Positions 1-5,339 of a DNA stretch of 6,607 bases are shown piece after piece (position 1 is the stretch's first letter; every line of letters starts with the position of its first letter). Source of the stretch: Microcoleaceae cyanobacterium UBA11344 (GTDB lineage Bacteria; Cyanobacteriota; Cyanobacteriia; Cyanobacteriales; Microcoleaceae); the NCBI GenBank assembly GCA_003483675.1, contig DMYK01000545.1, positions 1 through 6,607 of the forward strand, in the 5' to 3' direction. The position numbers were made by a program, and so were the translations under genes. The notes below the pieces were generated by a model. That model was not told where the DNA came from and did no database searches. It saw nothing but the letters and a program-made list of their open reading frames with translations.

Positions 1-407
1 GCTTCGATGGAAAATGAAGCTCGCTTCGATTCTATTACCATCAGCCACAACTGGTCTTTTAAAACTAAAGTGTCGAGGCTCCCTTTGATGATAACGCCTT
101 CGTCTTCTTCCGAAATTTCAACGGATTTTTCTGGTTTAATGTAAAATGGATGCAGGTAAAATTCTCCGGTAAACAACAGCGGAGAGACGATCGACAAACT
201 GATAGTTTTTTCCAGCAGCGGCGGATGTTCCAGCAAATTGAAATAGCCCGCTTTAATCTGGTTTAGTTGTTGTTTCTGAAAGTCCGTAATTTCCGGCAAC
301 TCATCTTGCCATTCCCTGAAAAAATTATCGTCTCGAACAAGTTGCAAACCGAAAAGAGTTTGTAATTCTTCTAATGTGACATTCTTAGCTTGAATTGTTT
401 GAACCAT
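1..407 (-). CDS. PD-(D/E)XK nuclease-like protein, N-terminal part (cut by window edge)
   Basis: This gene starts at ATG 405-407 and runs off the left edge, so 135 codons are visible and the C-terminus is missing. The ATG is the only reasonable start because an in-frame TAG lies at 420-422. The protein begins MVQTIQAKNVTLEELQTLFG and has the layout I associate with a large cyanobacterial family annotated as restriction endonuclease subunit R or type I restriction enzyme R N-terminal-like. A helical N-terminus is followed by a beta-rich core containing GSLDTL (D112) and VIESK (E126, K128). This is the D-x(n)-E-x-K signature of the PD-(D/E)XK nuclease fold. Family members are usually about 200 residues and stand alone without a helicase or methylase, so a full restriction enzyme is unlikely. 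The substrate is unknown and nuclease activity is inferred. A strong extended -10 promoter precedes it. The neighbour at 546-1157 carries the same fold signature but is not recognisably similar in sequence. Confidence 0.8.
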   Translation of the reverse strand, partial: MVQTIQAKNVTLEELQTLFGLQLVRDDNFFREWQDELPEITDFQKQQLNQIKAGYFNLLEHPPLLEKTISLSIVSPLLFTGEFYLHPFYIKPEKSVEISEEDEGVIIKGSLDTLVLKDQLWLMVIESKRASFSIE

Positions 408-440
408 AACGAAGTCCGGCTAATCTTATGGATGGATACG

Positions 441-449
441 ATTATAGCA
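441..449 (-). promoter_or_regulatory. Extended -10 promoter for the gene at 1-407
   Basis: Read on the minus strand, the sequence is TGCTATAAT. It is a perfect TATAAT -10 box (441-446) preceded by the TGn extension (447-449). Transcription would start near 434, giving a leader of about 27 nt before the ATG at 407. I see no good -35 box at 16-18 bp, which fits an extended -10 promoter. No clear Shine-Dalgarno sequence precedes the ATG. Confidence 0.6.
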
Positions 450-510
450 CAGAGATTTTTGTCAGATTAAATCCGTTAGCATTAGAATAATTCATCTCTC
501 TCTTCTCTAA

Positions 511-540
511 CTCTGTGTCCTCTGCGCTCTCTGCGGTTAA
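511..540. repeat. Dispersed intergenic repeat of the ctctgtgtcc/ctctgcgg type
   Basis: The stretch reads ctctgtgtcc, tctgcgctct, ctgcggttaa, which are three imperfect 8-10 nt units based on ctctg. I recognise this as a widely dispersed intergenic repeat; on the other strand it reads AACCGCAGAG followed by CGCAGAGGAC. It ends 5 bp from the stop codon of the 546-1157 gene, so it lies in that gene's 3' flank and upstream of the 1-407 promoter. Function is unknown. The 408-545 spacer otherwise holds only AT-rich sequence and the promoter. Confidence 0.5.
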
Positions 541-545
541 AACAT

Positions 546-1157
546 TCATAAACTATAGGAAGCAGAAATTTCGCTCAATAAAATGCCGAGAATTTTGGGG
601 ATATTCTGCAAGTAGTATTCAACAAAATCTATGCTAAGAACTTGTTTTTCTAACTTCATAAACTTCCAAATGTTACCGGATGTGACAACCCCATAAATCC
701 TGGGAATATTATTTCCTTCTTGTTCGTTAAATAATTGGGCTGCTACCATTTCTGCCGCGCACTGTCCCAAACCGCTGTTAATATTTTCCTTCTTGGCTTC
801 GACTAGCGTCACAACTGGCGATCGAATAAATAAGAGTTCCGAGTCTTGGCTGATTAAAAAGTCACAAGTTCCATTCAATCCTAACTCAGGTGCAACATTA
901 AAGTCAGTTCCAGAAAATAAACTAATTCTATCTTGCAATTGCCTCCTCAGTTCTAGCAAAACTGGAGCAATAATTAATTCCGATCGCGCTTTTTCTGTAT
1001 TGATGGCTAGGGCTAAAGGTACGTTGTATTCGAGGGTTTGTATCAAGATTTCGCTGCATTGAGCGACCGCAGTGTTGGCAAATAAGTTGCTCTTTTCTGA
1101 TGTAGTTAGGTGAAAGGTTTTTACCACTCTGTCTAGGCTAAATTCGCTGTAAGACAT
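546..1157 (-). CDS. PD-(D/E)XK nuclease-like hypothetical protein, 203 aa
   Basis: This complete ORF has an ATG at 1155-1157, and an in-frame TAA at 1161-1163 just upstream fixes the start. I do not recognise a named gene. The central part has a clear PD-(D/E)XK-like core. ARSELIIAPVLLELRRQL (around 57-74) gives the conserved acidic helix with E60. GTCDFLIS provides D99, VVTLVEAKKE provides E120 and K122, and GLGQCAAEMVAAQLF provides the following helix with Q132. The order E, D, E-x-K, Q is the pattern of the fold, and the segment IYGVVTSGNIWKFMKLE (154-170) resembles the last core strands of related proteins. The likely role is a stand-alone nuclease-fold protein, and a catalytic role is inference. 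No signal peptide or membrane segment is visible. No good Shine-Dalgarno or promoter is evident, and a heptamer repeat array occupies the upstream spacer. The next gene downstream has the same fold signature. Confidence 0.75.
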   Translation of the reverse strand: MSYSEFSLDRVVKTFHLTTSEKSNLFANTAVAQCSEILIQTLEYNVPLALAINTEKARSELIIAPVLLELRRQLQDRISLFSGTDFNVAPELGLNGTCDFLISQDSELLFIRSPVVTLVEAKKENINSGLGQCAAEMVAAQLFNEQEGNNIPRIYGVVTSGNIWKFMKLEKQVLSIDFVEYYLQNIPKILGILLSEISASYSL

Positions 1158-1180
1158 GGCTTAATATATTTGGGTGATTG

Positions 1181-1222
1181 GGCCTAGGGCCTAGGGCCTA
1201 GGGCATGGGGCATGGGGCATGG
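1181..1222. repeat. Heptanucleotide tandem array (STRR-like), 3 x ggcctag then 3 x ggcatgg
   Basis: Six perfect 7-bp units run in one phase. GGCCTAG is at 1181, 1188 and 1195, then GGCATGG is at 1202, 1209 and 1216, followed by the degenerate ggtatac at 1223. Heptamer arrays of this kind are known from cyanobacteria as short tandemly repeated repetitive (STRR) sequences. The array begins only 24 bp from the start codon of the minus-strand gene at 546-1157, where promoter or leader sequence would be expected. Confidence 0.85.
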
Positions 1223-1232
1223 GGTATACCAA

Positions 1233-1298
1233 AGAAACCGGGTTTTTCACTTTAGTTAAAGGCAGGGATGCAGTATTTTTGTAAAAAACCCGGTTTCT
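1233..1298. repeat. Inverted repeat element, 15-bp perfect arms around a 36-bp spacer
   Basis: The left arm AGAAACCGGGTTTTT (1233-1247) is exactly complementary to the right arm AAAAACCCGGTTTCT (1284-1298), with 36 bp between them. Versions of this AAACCCGGTTTCT motif are, from memory, frequent in Oscillatoriales intergenic DNA, so it is probably a small mobile or dispersed repeat. It lies 37 bp beyond the stop of the serine protease gene. The long loop and the lack of a T-run after either arm argue against a simple intrinsic terminator. Confidence 0.7.
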
Positions 1299-1334
1299 GA
1301 CTACCCGTGAGTCCAGAACTACTAACTTCAAATT

Positions 1335-2516
1335 TTATTGCAACTGTTCGATTCTTTTACGCGCGTCTAGATACGCACTCGTTCTCCCTCCTTGTTTGTA
1401 AAGTTCTGCGGCTTTTTGAAAGTCGGCAATTGCTTGGGGTTTGTCTTTGTTTTCGAGATGGGCTAACGCGCGATTGTAGTAGGCGTCGGCAAAGCCGGCA
1501 TTAGCTTCGATCGCCCGCGTGTATGCTTGAATAGCGCTGGGCCCACGGGTTGAATCGACGCTGCTGATGAGTGTGCGGGCATTGCCGATGTTGAAGTACA
1601 ATTCGGGAGTGTAGTTGGACTTGGAAGCAAGTGCTTTGTTGAAATCGGCGATCGCCTCCCAAGCATCTCCTTGATCTAACCGCGAAAGTCCGCGAAAATA
1701 ATAGGCTTGGGCATCTTGAGGATTAGCGCTGGATATGGGGCCTTGAATTGCGGGAGTATTGTCTACTTTCAACTCGGATTTGTTCATTCCCGCCGCCACC
1801 AGTTTTGCGATAAAAGTATTGATCGGAACTGCTGCGTTAAATCCTGTTTTAATCGGGGCGACTTCGCCGCTACTGGTTTGCGCGAAACCGAATTCGCCTT
1901 GTCCGTGTAAGCCGATGACTCGGCCTTCGGAGTCGAAAACTGGCCCGCCACTCATACCACTCCAAGTTACAGCTTGATACCGCAATGTGTAACCTTCCGG
2001 GCGATTGCGTGGGCGGCTGGTAACGAGTCCGGGAGAGAGCTCTGGTTCTCGTTCTGCCCCAAAAAGTCCTCCGGTAGCGGGATAGCCGTAAACGAAGATT
2101 TGAGTGCCAATGACGGCTTGATCGGAATCGGCGATCGTCGCCACTGGATATTCTTCTGGACTTTCAAATTTGACTACGGCTAAATCCGCGTCGTTTTGGG
2201 CTGTTTGTAAGCGGGTGACGGAGGTTGCTGGATAGTTTTTGCCGATCGAAGTGCGAACCGTGTATTTGACGTCGGCTTTTTCTACGACGTGGTTGACTGT
2301 TAAAACTGTGTAAGTTTTGCCGTTTTTGGCAATAATTACGCCGGAACCGTCTCCTAGGGAACTGTTAATTTGTACTGTCAGCGGGCCGGCAATGTTGGCG
2401 ACTGCTTGGGGAGTTTTGGCGATCGCCGGTTGGCTGATGATTATTGTTAAGGCGGCGACGCTGGTTCCTGCTAGTACGCTGCTTAAGGTGTCGAAACGAG
2501 AAAAATTTATATTCAT
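1335..2516 (-). CDS. Exported trypsin-like serine protease with C-terminal TPR repeats, 393 aa
   Basis: This is a probable periplasmic or thylakoid-lumen endopeptidase of the S1 (trypsin-like) clan. Residues 1-33 look like a Sec signal peptide, with a hydrophobic stretch at about 16-29 and an AIA site before K34. The protease domain covers roughly 45-245. It has the catalytic histidine in VLTVNHVVEK (H76), the aspartate in NDADLAVVKF (D111) and the serine in SGMSGGPVF (S189), so the triad is intact. After a linker, three TPR-like repeats follow at about 266-299, 303-341 and 342-375; the middle one carries an insertion. They suggest binding to a partner or peptide substrate. No PDZ domain is present, unlike HtrA/Deg proteases. 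An in-frame TAA at 2529-2531 leaves ATG 2514-2516 as the start, and no clear Shine-Dalgarno is seen. Two HIP1 octamers lie inside (1648-1655 and 2419-2426). The physiological substrate is unknown. Confidence 0.88.
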   Translation of the reverse strand: MNINFSRFDTLSSVLAGTSVAALTIIISQPAIAKTPQAVANIAGPLTVQINSSLGDGSGVIIAKNGKTYTVLTVNHVVEKADVKYTVRTSIGKNYPATSVTRLQTAQNDADLAVVKFESPEEYPVATIADSDQAVIGTQIFVYGYPATGGLFGAEREPELSPGLVTSRPRNRPEGYTLRYQAVTWSGMSGGPVFDSEGRVIGLHGQGEFGFAQTSSGEVAPIKTGFNAAVPINTFIAKLVAAGMNKSELKVDNTPAIQGPISSANPQDAQAYYFRGLSRLDQGDAWEAIADFNKALASKSNYTPELYFNIGNARTLISSVDSTRGPSAIQAYTRAIEANAGFADAYYNRALAHLENKDKPQAIADFQKAAELYKQGGRTSAYLDARKRIEQLQ

Positions 2517-2576
2517 GGCTATTGCTAATTAGTTTTCGGGTAGGGGGAGTTGGCTGCGGGCGATCGACCTTATTCT

Positions 2577-2604
2577 GTCATTCTGAGTGAAACGAAGAAT
2601 CTCA
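2577..2604. repeat. Dispersed repeat of the gtcattctgag...cgaagaatctc type
   Basis: The sequence GTCATTCTGAG followed by TGAAACGAAGAATCTCA matches a short repeat that I recognise from intergenic regions of many bacterial phyla. ATTCT (2580-2584) and AGAAT (2596-2600) form a small inverted repeat. It sits in the 254-bp spacer (2517-2770) upstream of the protease gene. A second familiar cyanobacterial motif, TGCGTAAGTCCCA, follows at 2628-2640. The remainder of that spacer shows no gene and no promoter I would defend. Confidence 0.5.
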
Positions 2605-2770
2605 AAGATTTGCAACACCTTCGAGAGTGCGTAAGTCCCATTTCTGTTTTTGAGTCTATTATTGGGTTAACGTAGACTGCACAAGTTTTGTTCTTGTTGA
2701 TAATTTTACTCGCTATTTTGTTCCCCGATTGTCTATCAGAATGTAGAGGACTCGCTGCACATCCTACTTT

Positions 2771-3163
2771 TCAAAACTTAACAATACATAACTCGAACTC
2801 GGTACTGACTTCTTCCTTTGTCATATTTCCCTGTGCTACTTGCATAACTAAATCGTAGACTTGTTCGTCCGTTAAATTCAAATAAAAGCGATTCAAGCGC
2901 AAAAAGGTATCTGTTACCGCAAAGGCCGATCGCTTGTTACCGTCTATAAACGGATGATTCATCGCTATATGGTACAGATAAGCAGCAGCTTGTTCGGCAA
3001 TTGTCGGATGCAAAAATTGACCGCCGAAAGTTGCTTGCGGTTGAGCTAAAGCTGACTCTAACAAACCTTCGTCTCTGACACCGGGAGTGCCACCAAATCT
3101 CTCTATCTGTCTGGCGTGAATACTTAAAACCATATTTTTAGTGATAAAATTAGGAGTTGGCAA
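2771..3163 (-). CDS. doc: Doc/Fic-family toxin (death-on-curing type), 130 aa
   Basis: This is the toxin of a type II toxin-antitoxin pair in the Fic/Doc fold family. The conserved loop HPFIDGNKR is at residues 70-78, with catalytic H70, acidic D74 and the GNKR ending typical of Doc-like members. Phage P1 Doc phosphorylates EF-Tu; the activity of this protein is inferred. Other family landmarks are IHARQIERFGG (15-25), GVRDEGLLESALAQPQATFGG (28-48) and LHPTIAEQAAAYLYHIA (51-67). The length suits the family. The proposed start is TTG at 3161-3163. It keeps the N-terminal PNFITKNMVL segment seen in homologues, and an AGGAGG motif lies 12 nt upstream. The alternative is ATG at 3131-3133 (120 aa), which has no visible Shine-Dalgarno. 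With the TTG start, the gene overlaps the antitoxin 3' end by 14 bp in another frame, implying translational coupling. Confidence 0.88.
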   Translation of the reverse strand: MPTPNFITKNMVLSIHARQIERFGGTPGVRDEGLLESALAQPQATFGGQFLHPTIAEQAAAYLYHIAMNHPFIDGNKRSAFAVTDTFLRLNRFYLNLTDEQVYDLVMQVAQGNMTKEEVSTEFELCIVKF

Positions 3164-3341
3164 GGCGACGGTAAACCTCCTTTCTTTCGCGTTCTGAATC
3201 TAGATATGCCTGCCATGCTTTGGCTTCTAGTTTTTGTTGTTCTTCTTCAGTCTTTAATGAGCGGACAAATTCAAGCACCTTTAGCAGCAAAGGTTCTGGT
3301 ACTCGCTCGATTTCTTGGAGAAGCTGTTCTTTGGCGGTCAT
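3150..3341 (-). CDS. Antitoxin of the Doc-family pair, DUF2281-like, 63 aa
   Basis: This small acidic/basic helical protein immediately precedes the Doc-type toxin, overlaps it, and is its probable antitoxin. Residues 1-30 (starting MTAKEQLLQEIERVPEPLLL, then KVLEFVRSLK) match the pattern I associate with cyanobacterial DUF2281 proteins. The C-terminal half (about 40-63, AWQAYLDSERERKEVYRRLA) is charged and probably disordered until it binds and blocks the toxin, as in Phd; this is inference. It does not show an obvious Phd/YefM N-terminal DNA-binding domain, so autorepression is uncertain. The start ATG 3339-3341 is well supported. GGGAGGA (3345-3351) lies 3 nt upstream, an in-frame TAA lies at 3354-3356, and a promoter lies at 3369-3396. 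The tail codons for RKEVYRRLA contain the ribosome-binding site used by the toxin. Confidence 0.75.
   Translation of the reverse strand: MTAKEQLLQEIERVPEPLLLKVLEFVRSLKTEEEQQKLEAKAWQAYLDSERERKEVYRRLANS
3176..3181 (-). promoter_or_regulatory. Internal ribosome-binding site for the Doc toxin
   Basis: Read on the minus strand, AAAGGAGGT occurs inside the antitoxin reading frame, with AGGAGG at 3176-3181. It lies 12 nt before the TTG at 3161-3163 and 42 nt before the ATG at 3131-3133. It therefore favours the TTG start, although a 12-nt spacing is longer than ideal. The arrangement would couple toxin translation to antitoxin translation. Confidence 0.5.
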
Positions 3342-3368
3342 ATTTCCTCCCAGTTATTTTACAACCAT

Positions 3369-3396
3369 TTTATACCTATTCTAAAAAATCTTGCAA
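3369..3396 (-). promoter_or_regulatory. Sigma-70-type promoter for the toxin-antitoxin operon
   Basis: On the minus strand, TTGCAA (3391-3396) is followed after 16 bp by TATAAA (3369-3374). These match the -35 and -10 consensus at 4/6 and 5/6 positions. The -10 box is 27 bp before the antitoxin ATG, leaving a short leader that contains the GGGAGGA Shine-Dalgarno. The -35 TTGCAA is itself a palindrome, but I see no longer operator for an autorepressor. Confidence 0.5.
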
Positions 3397-3424
3397 CCGA
3401 TAAATTGTACGGGACCATCTGTAG

Positions 3425-3445
3425 GGACACGGCAGTGCCGTGTCC
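3425..3445. repeat. 21-bp perfect palindrome, small dispersed repeat
   Basis: The arms GGACACGGCA (3425-3434) and TGCCGTGTCC (3436-3445) are perfectly complementary around a single G, giving a 10-bp hairpin stem. It is preceded by TGTAG, the same border seen at the repeat inside the HemD domain (3974-3978). It is flanked at a distance by CCATCTG (3415-3421) and CAGATGG (3474-3480), another 7-bp inverted pair. I recall closely related ggcacggca/tgccgtgcc palindromes as common cyanobacterial intergenic repeats. It lies between the CobA-HemD stop and the toxin-antitoxin promoter. It could help end cobA-hemD transcription, but no T-run follows it. Confidence 0.65.
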
Positions 3446-3565
3446 GGCGTCTGGAACTTTTAATAATTGGTATCAGATGGAAGATTGTAGCAACACTTTT
3501 TTAAATTGAGATTACAACAATTTTACAACCTACAGATTAGATCGTCAACGGCTGCCAGATCGCAC

Positions 3566-5167
3566 TTACGAACTTTGATGTTCTGCAACCCATTGAACGA
3601 TCGCCTCAGTCAGTCCATCTAAGGTATATTCTTTGGCTTCTACATCTAACTTACCTAATAAATTATAACAACTTTTGGAAGTTTCCGGCCCGATGGAGGC
3701 GATGCAAACATTTTTTAACCAATCCTGCGATATGGACAATTCGGGGTTTTGTGCTATGAGCTTGCAAAAATTTTGTACAGTTTTGGAACTGGCAAATGTT
3801 ATAATATTCACCGCCCGATTTTGCAGTGCTGCTAGGGCGATCGGATCGATGTTTTCGGGACAGCAAGATTGATAGGCTGGTGCTTCTATTACTTGCGCTC
3901 CTTTGGCGGTGAATTCTTTGACTAAAACTTCTCTCCCACCGCTTTCTACTCTGGGAAATAGGATTTTGCAGTTTGTAGGGGCGATGCCCCCGTGCTCGCC
4001 CTCCACGCCCTCCCAGGGGAAGTTTTCGACTAGGGAATCGGCGACAAAGTTGGGGGGAATAAAGTCAGGTTGCAGAGAGTGCGATCGCAAACTTTCGGCG
4101 GTTTTTTTGCCGACAACTGCGATTTTAATTCCGAACAAACTGCGGGCATCTTTCCCACTGGCTTCTAGTCTTTCAAAAAAGTAGTCTACCGCGTTGGTGG
4201 AAGTCAGAATTAACCAGTGAAAGGTTGACAATTGGGCGATCGCACTGTCTAATGGTTCCCAGGTGGAAGGCGGGCAAATTACCAAAGCGGGCATTTCGAT
4301 CACGCGGGCTCCTTGTTGCTGGAGGCGATCGCTAAATTGACCAGATTGAGAAGCTGCACGGGTGACTAAAATAGTTTTTCCGGCTAGTGGCAATTGGCTG
4401 TGATTAGGGGTGACATTTATATCGATCATGTTGGTGCTTTGTGGCTGGATTAAATATTCGCGTAATCTTACTACTTCCCCAATAATTATCACACAAGGTG
4501 ACAGAGATTCACCGGTTGTTTTATGTATAATATCAGAGAGATTGCCGAGCCAAATTTGTTGTTCGGGGCGGCCGCAATCTCGGATAATGGCGATCGGAGT
4601 TTGGCTCGATAATCCATGTTTTTGTAATTGCCAGATAATCTCACTTAAATTGCGCCCTCCCATCAATATTACCAAAGTGTCTATCTGCACTAATGCTTCC
4701 CATTCCAGAGCATCTGGTTCGTGGGCGCTCATCACTGCAAAACAGCGGCTCATTACTGGATCTGTGAGGGGAATTCCTGCTAGTAATGGTGCGGCTAATG
4801 CAGCGGAAATTCCCGGTATTACTGCAAAATCGCAGTCGGCTGCTATTAATGCTTGAATTTCGGAGCTAGAACGGCCAAAAATAAACGGATCGCCACTTTT
4901 GAGGCGCACTACTTGTTTGCCTCTGTGGCAGTGTTCTACTAGCAAACGGTTGATTTCTTGTTGTTGAGTAGAAGGTTTGCCACCGCGTTTTCCGACTTCG
5001 ATTTTTAGGCAAGTTACTGGGATTAATTCGAGTTGGGGGATATCGACTAGAGCGTCGTAGATTAAGACTTCGGCTTGGGATAGCAATTTGTGCGATCGCA
5101 CTGTCATCAAGTCACAATCTCCAGGCCCCGCACCGACTAGATAAACTTTGCCTTTTGGGTTTTTCAT
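3566..5167 (-). CDS. cobA-hemD: Bifunctional uroporphyrinogen-III C-methyltransferase / uroporphyrinogen-III synthase, 533 aa
   Basis: This cytoplasmic fusion works at the branch point of tetrapyrrole synthesis. The N-terminal part (about 6-242) is CobA/SUMT, which methylates uroporphyrinogen III twice with SAM to give precorrin-2 for siroheme and cobalamin. It shows VYLVGAGPGDCDLMT (8-22), VGKRGGKPSTQQQEIN (58-73), VRLKSGDPFIFGR (87-99), IPGISAALAAPLLAGIPLT (117-135) and AIIRDCGRPEQQ (193-204). The C-terminal part (about 262-528) is HemD, which cyclises hydroxymethylbilane to uroporphyrinogen III. It shows GKTILVTRA (263-271), WLILTSTNAVDYF (318-330), KILFPRVESGGREVLV (401-416), NIITFASSKTVQNF (454-467) and ASIGPETS (490-497). 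Such fusions are known in several phyla. A GC-rich repeat adds an unusual EGVEGEHGGIAPT segment near 386-398. ATG 5165-5167 is fixed by TGA at 5171-5173, and GAGG (5175-5178) is its Shine-Dalgarno. Four HIP1 sites lie within the gene. Confidence 0.93.
   Translation of the reverse strand: MKNPKGKVYLVGAGPGDCDLMTVRSHKLLSQAEVLIYDALVDIPQLELIPVTCLKIEVGKRGGKPSTQQQEINRLLVEHCHRGKQVVRLKSGDPFIFGRSSSEIQALIAADCDFAVIPGISAALAAPLLAGIPLTDPVMSRCFAVMSAHEPDALEWEALVQIDTLVILMGGRNLSEIIWQLQKHGLSSQTPIAIIRDCGRPEQQIWLGNLSDIIHKTTGESLSPCVIIIGEVVRLREYLIQPQSTNMIDINVTPNHSQLPLAGKTILVTRAASQSGQFSDRLQQQGARVIEMPALVICPPSTWEPLDSAIAQLSTFHWLILTSTNAVDYFFERLEASGKDARSLFGIKIAVVGKKTAESLRSHSLQPDFIPPNFVADSLVENFPWEGVEGEHGGIAPTNCKILFPRVESGGREVLVKEFTAKGAQVIEAPAYQSCCPENIDPIALAALQNRAVNIITFASSKTVQNFCKLIAQNPELSISQDWLKNVCIASIGPETSKSCYNLLGKLDVEAKEYTLDGLTEAIVQWVAEHQSS
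3975..4020. repeat. GC-rich small repeat inserted in frame in the HemD domain
   Basis: The stretch begins GTAGGGGCGATGCCCCC and contains a perfect mini-hairpin, GGGGC (3978-3982) / GCCCC (3986-3990). It also contains a longer pairing of GGGCG with CGCCC and a direct 8-bp repeat CGCCCTCC at 3997-4004 and 4006-4013. The GTAGGGGCGA...CGCCC pattern is one I know from dispersed repeats in Oscillatoriales genomes. It encodes approximately residues 384-398 of CobA-HemD with the frame kept. The exact borders are uncertain. Confidence 0.65.
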
Positions 5168-5263
5168 AAGTCATCCTCGATAGTATAATTTAAGGAAGAA
5201 AGAAGTTCGGCAACGAGCAATGTACGGGATGTAACGGAGGTAATGAAGAGGGAAGTATTTAAA

Positions 5264-5319
5264 CAATGCTCAATTCCCAATGCCCAATGCCCAATGCCCA
5301 ATTCCCAATGCCCAATCCT
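5264..5319. repeat. Heptanucleotide tandem array (STRR-like), eight CAATGCC-type units
   Basis: Eight consecutive 7-bp units start at 5264. In order they are caatgct, caattcc, caatgcc, caatgcc, caatgcc, caattcc, caatgcc and caatcct. The consensus is CAATGCC with substitutions confined to the last three positions. The array occupies much of the 172-bp spacer between the divergent cobA-hemD and glycosyltransferase genes and ends 20 bp before the latter's ATG. It differs in sequence from the array at 1181-1222 but has the same unit length. Confidence 0.85.
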
Positions 5320-5339
5320 TAACCAAAAATCCTATATTT

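Noticed and set aside
793..1062. 89-codon plus-strand ORF
   Set aside because: It is antisense to the 203-aa PD-(D/E)XK gene and has no ribosome-binding site or family pattern.
1..1157. Type I restriction-modification locus
   Set aside because: Only nuclease-fold proteins are present; there is no HsdM or HsdS and no helicase motif, and the family names mentioning subunit R come from fold similarity only.
3425..3445. Palindrome as a rho-independent terminator of cobA-hemD
   Set aside because: The stem is good, but it is followed on the minus strand by ctacagatgg rather than a T-run, and similar palindromes are common dispersed repeats.
4410..4856. 148-codon plus-strand ORF
   Set aside because: It lies entirely antisense to the CobA domain, has no recognisable motif and no ribosome-binding site, and is explained by the well-supported gene on the other strand.
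5182..5187. TATACT on the minus strand as a -10 box for cobA-hemD
   Set aside because: It lies only about 14 bp before the start codon and the Shine-Dalgarno would fall at or before the transcription start. No -35 box is found at a suitable distance.
5264..5319. CRISPR-like array
   Set aside because: The units are 7 bp and directly adjacent, with no spacers and no cas genes nearby; this is a simple tandem repeat.
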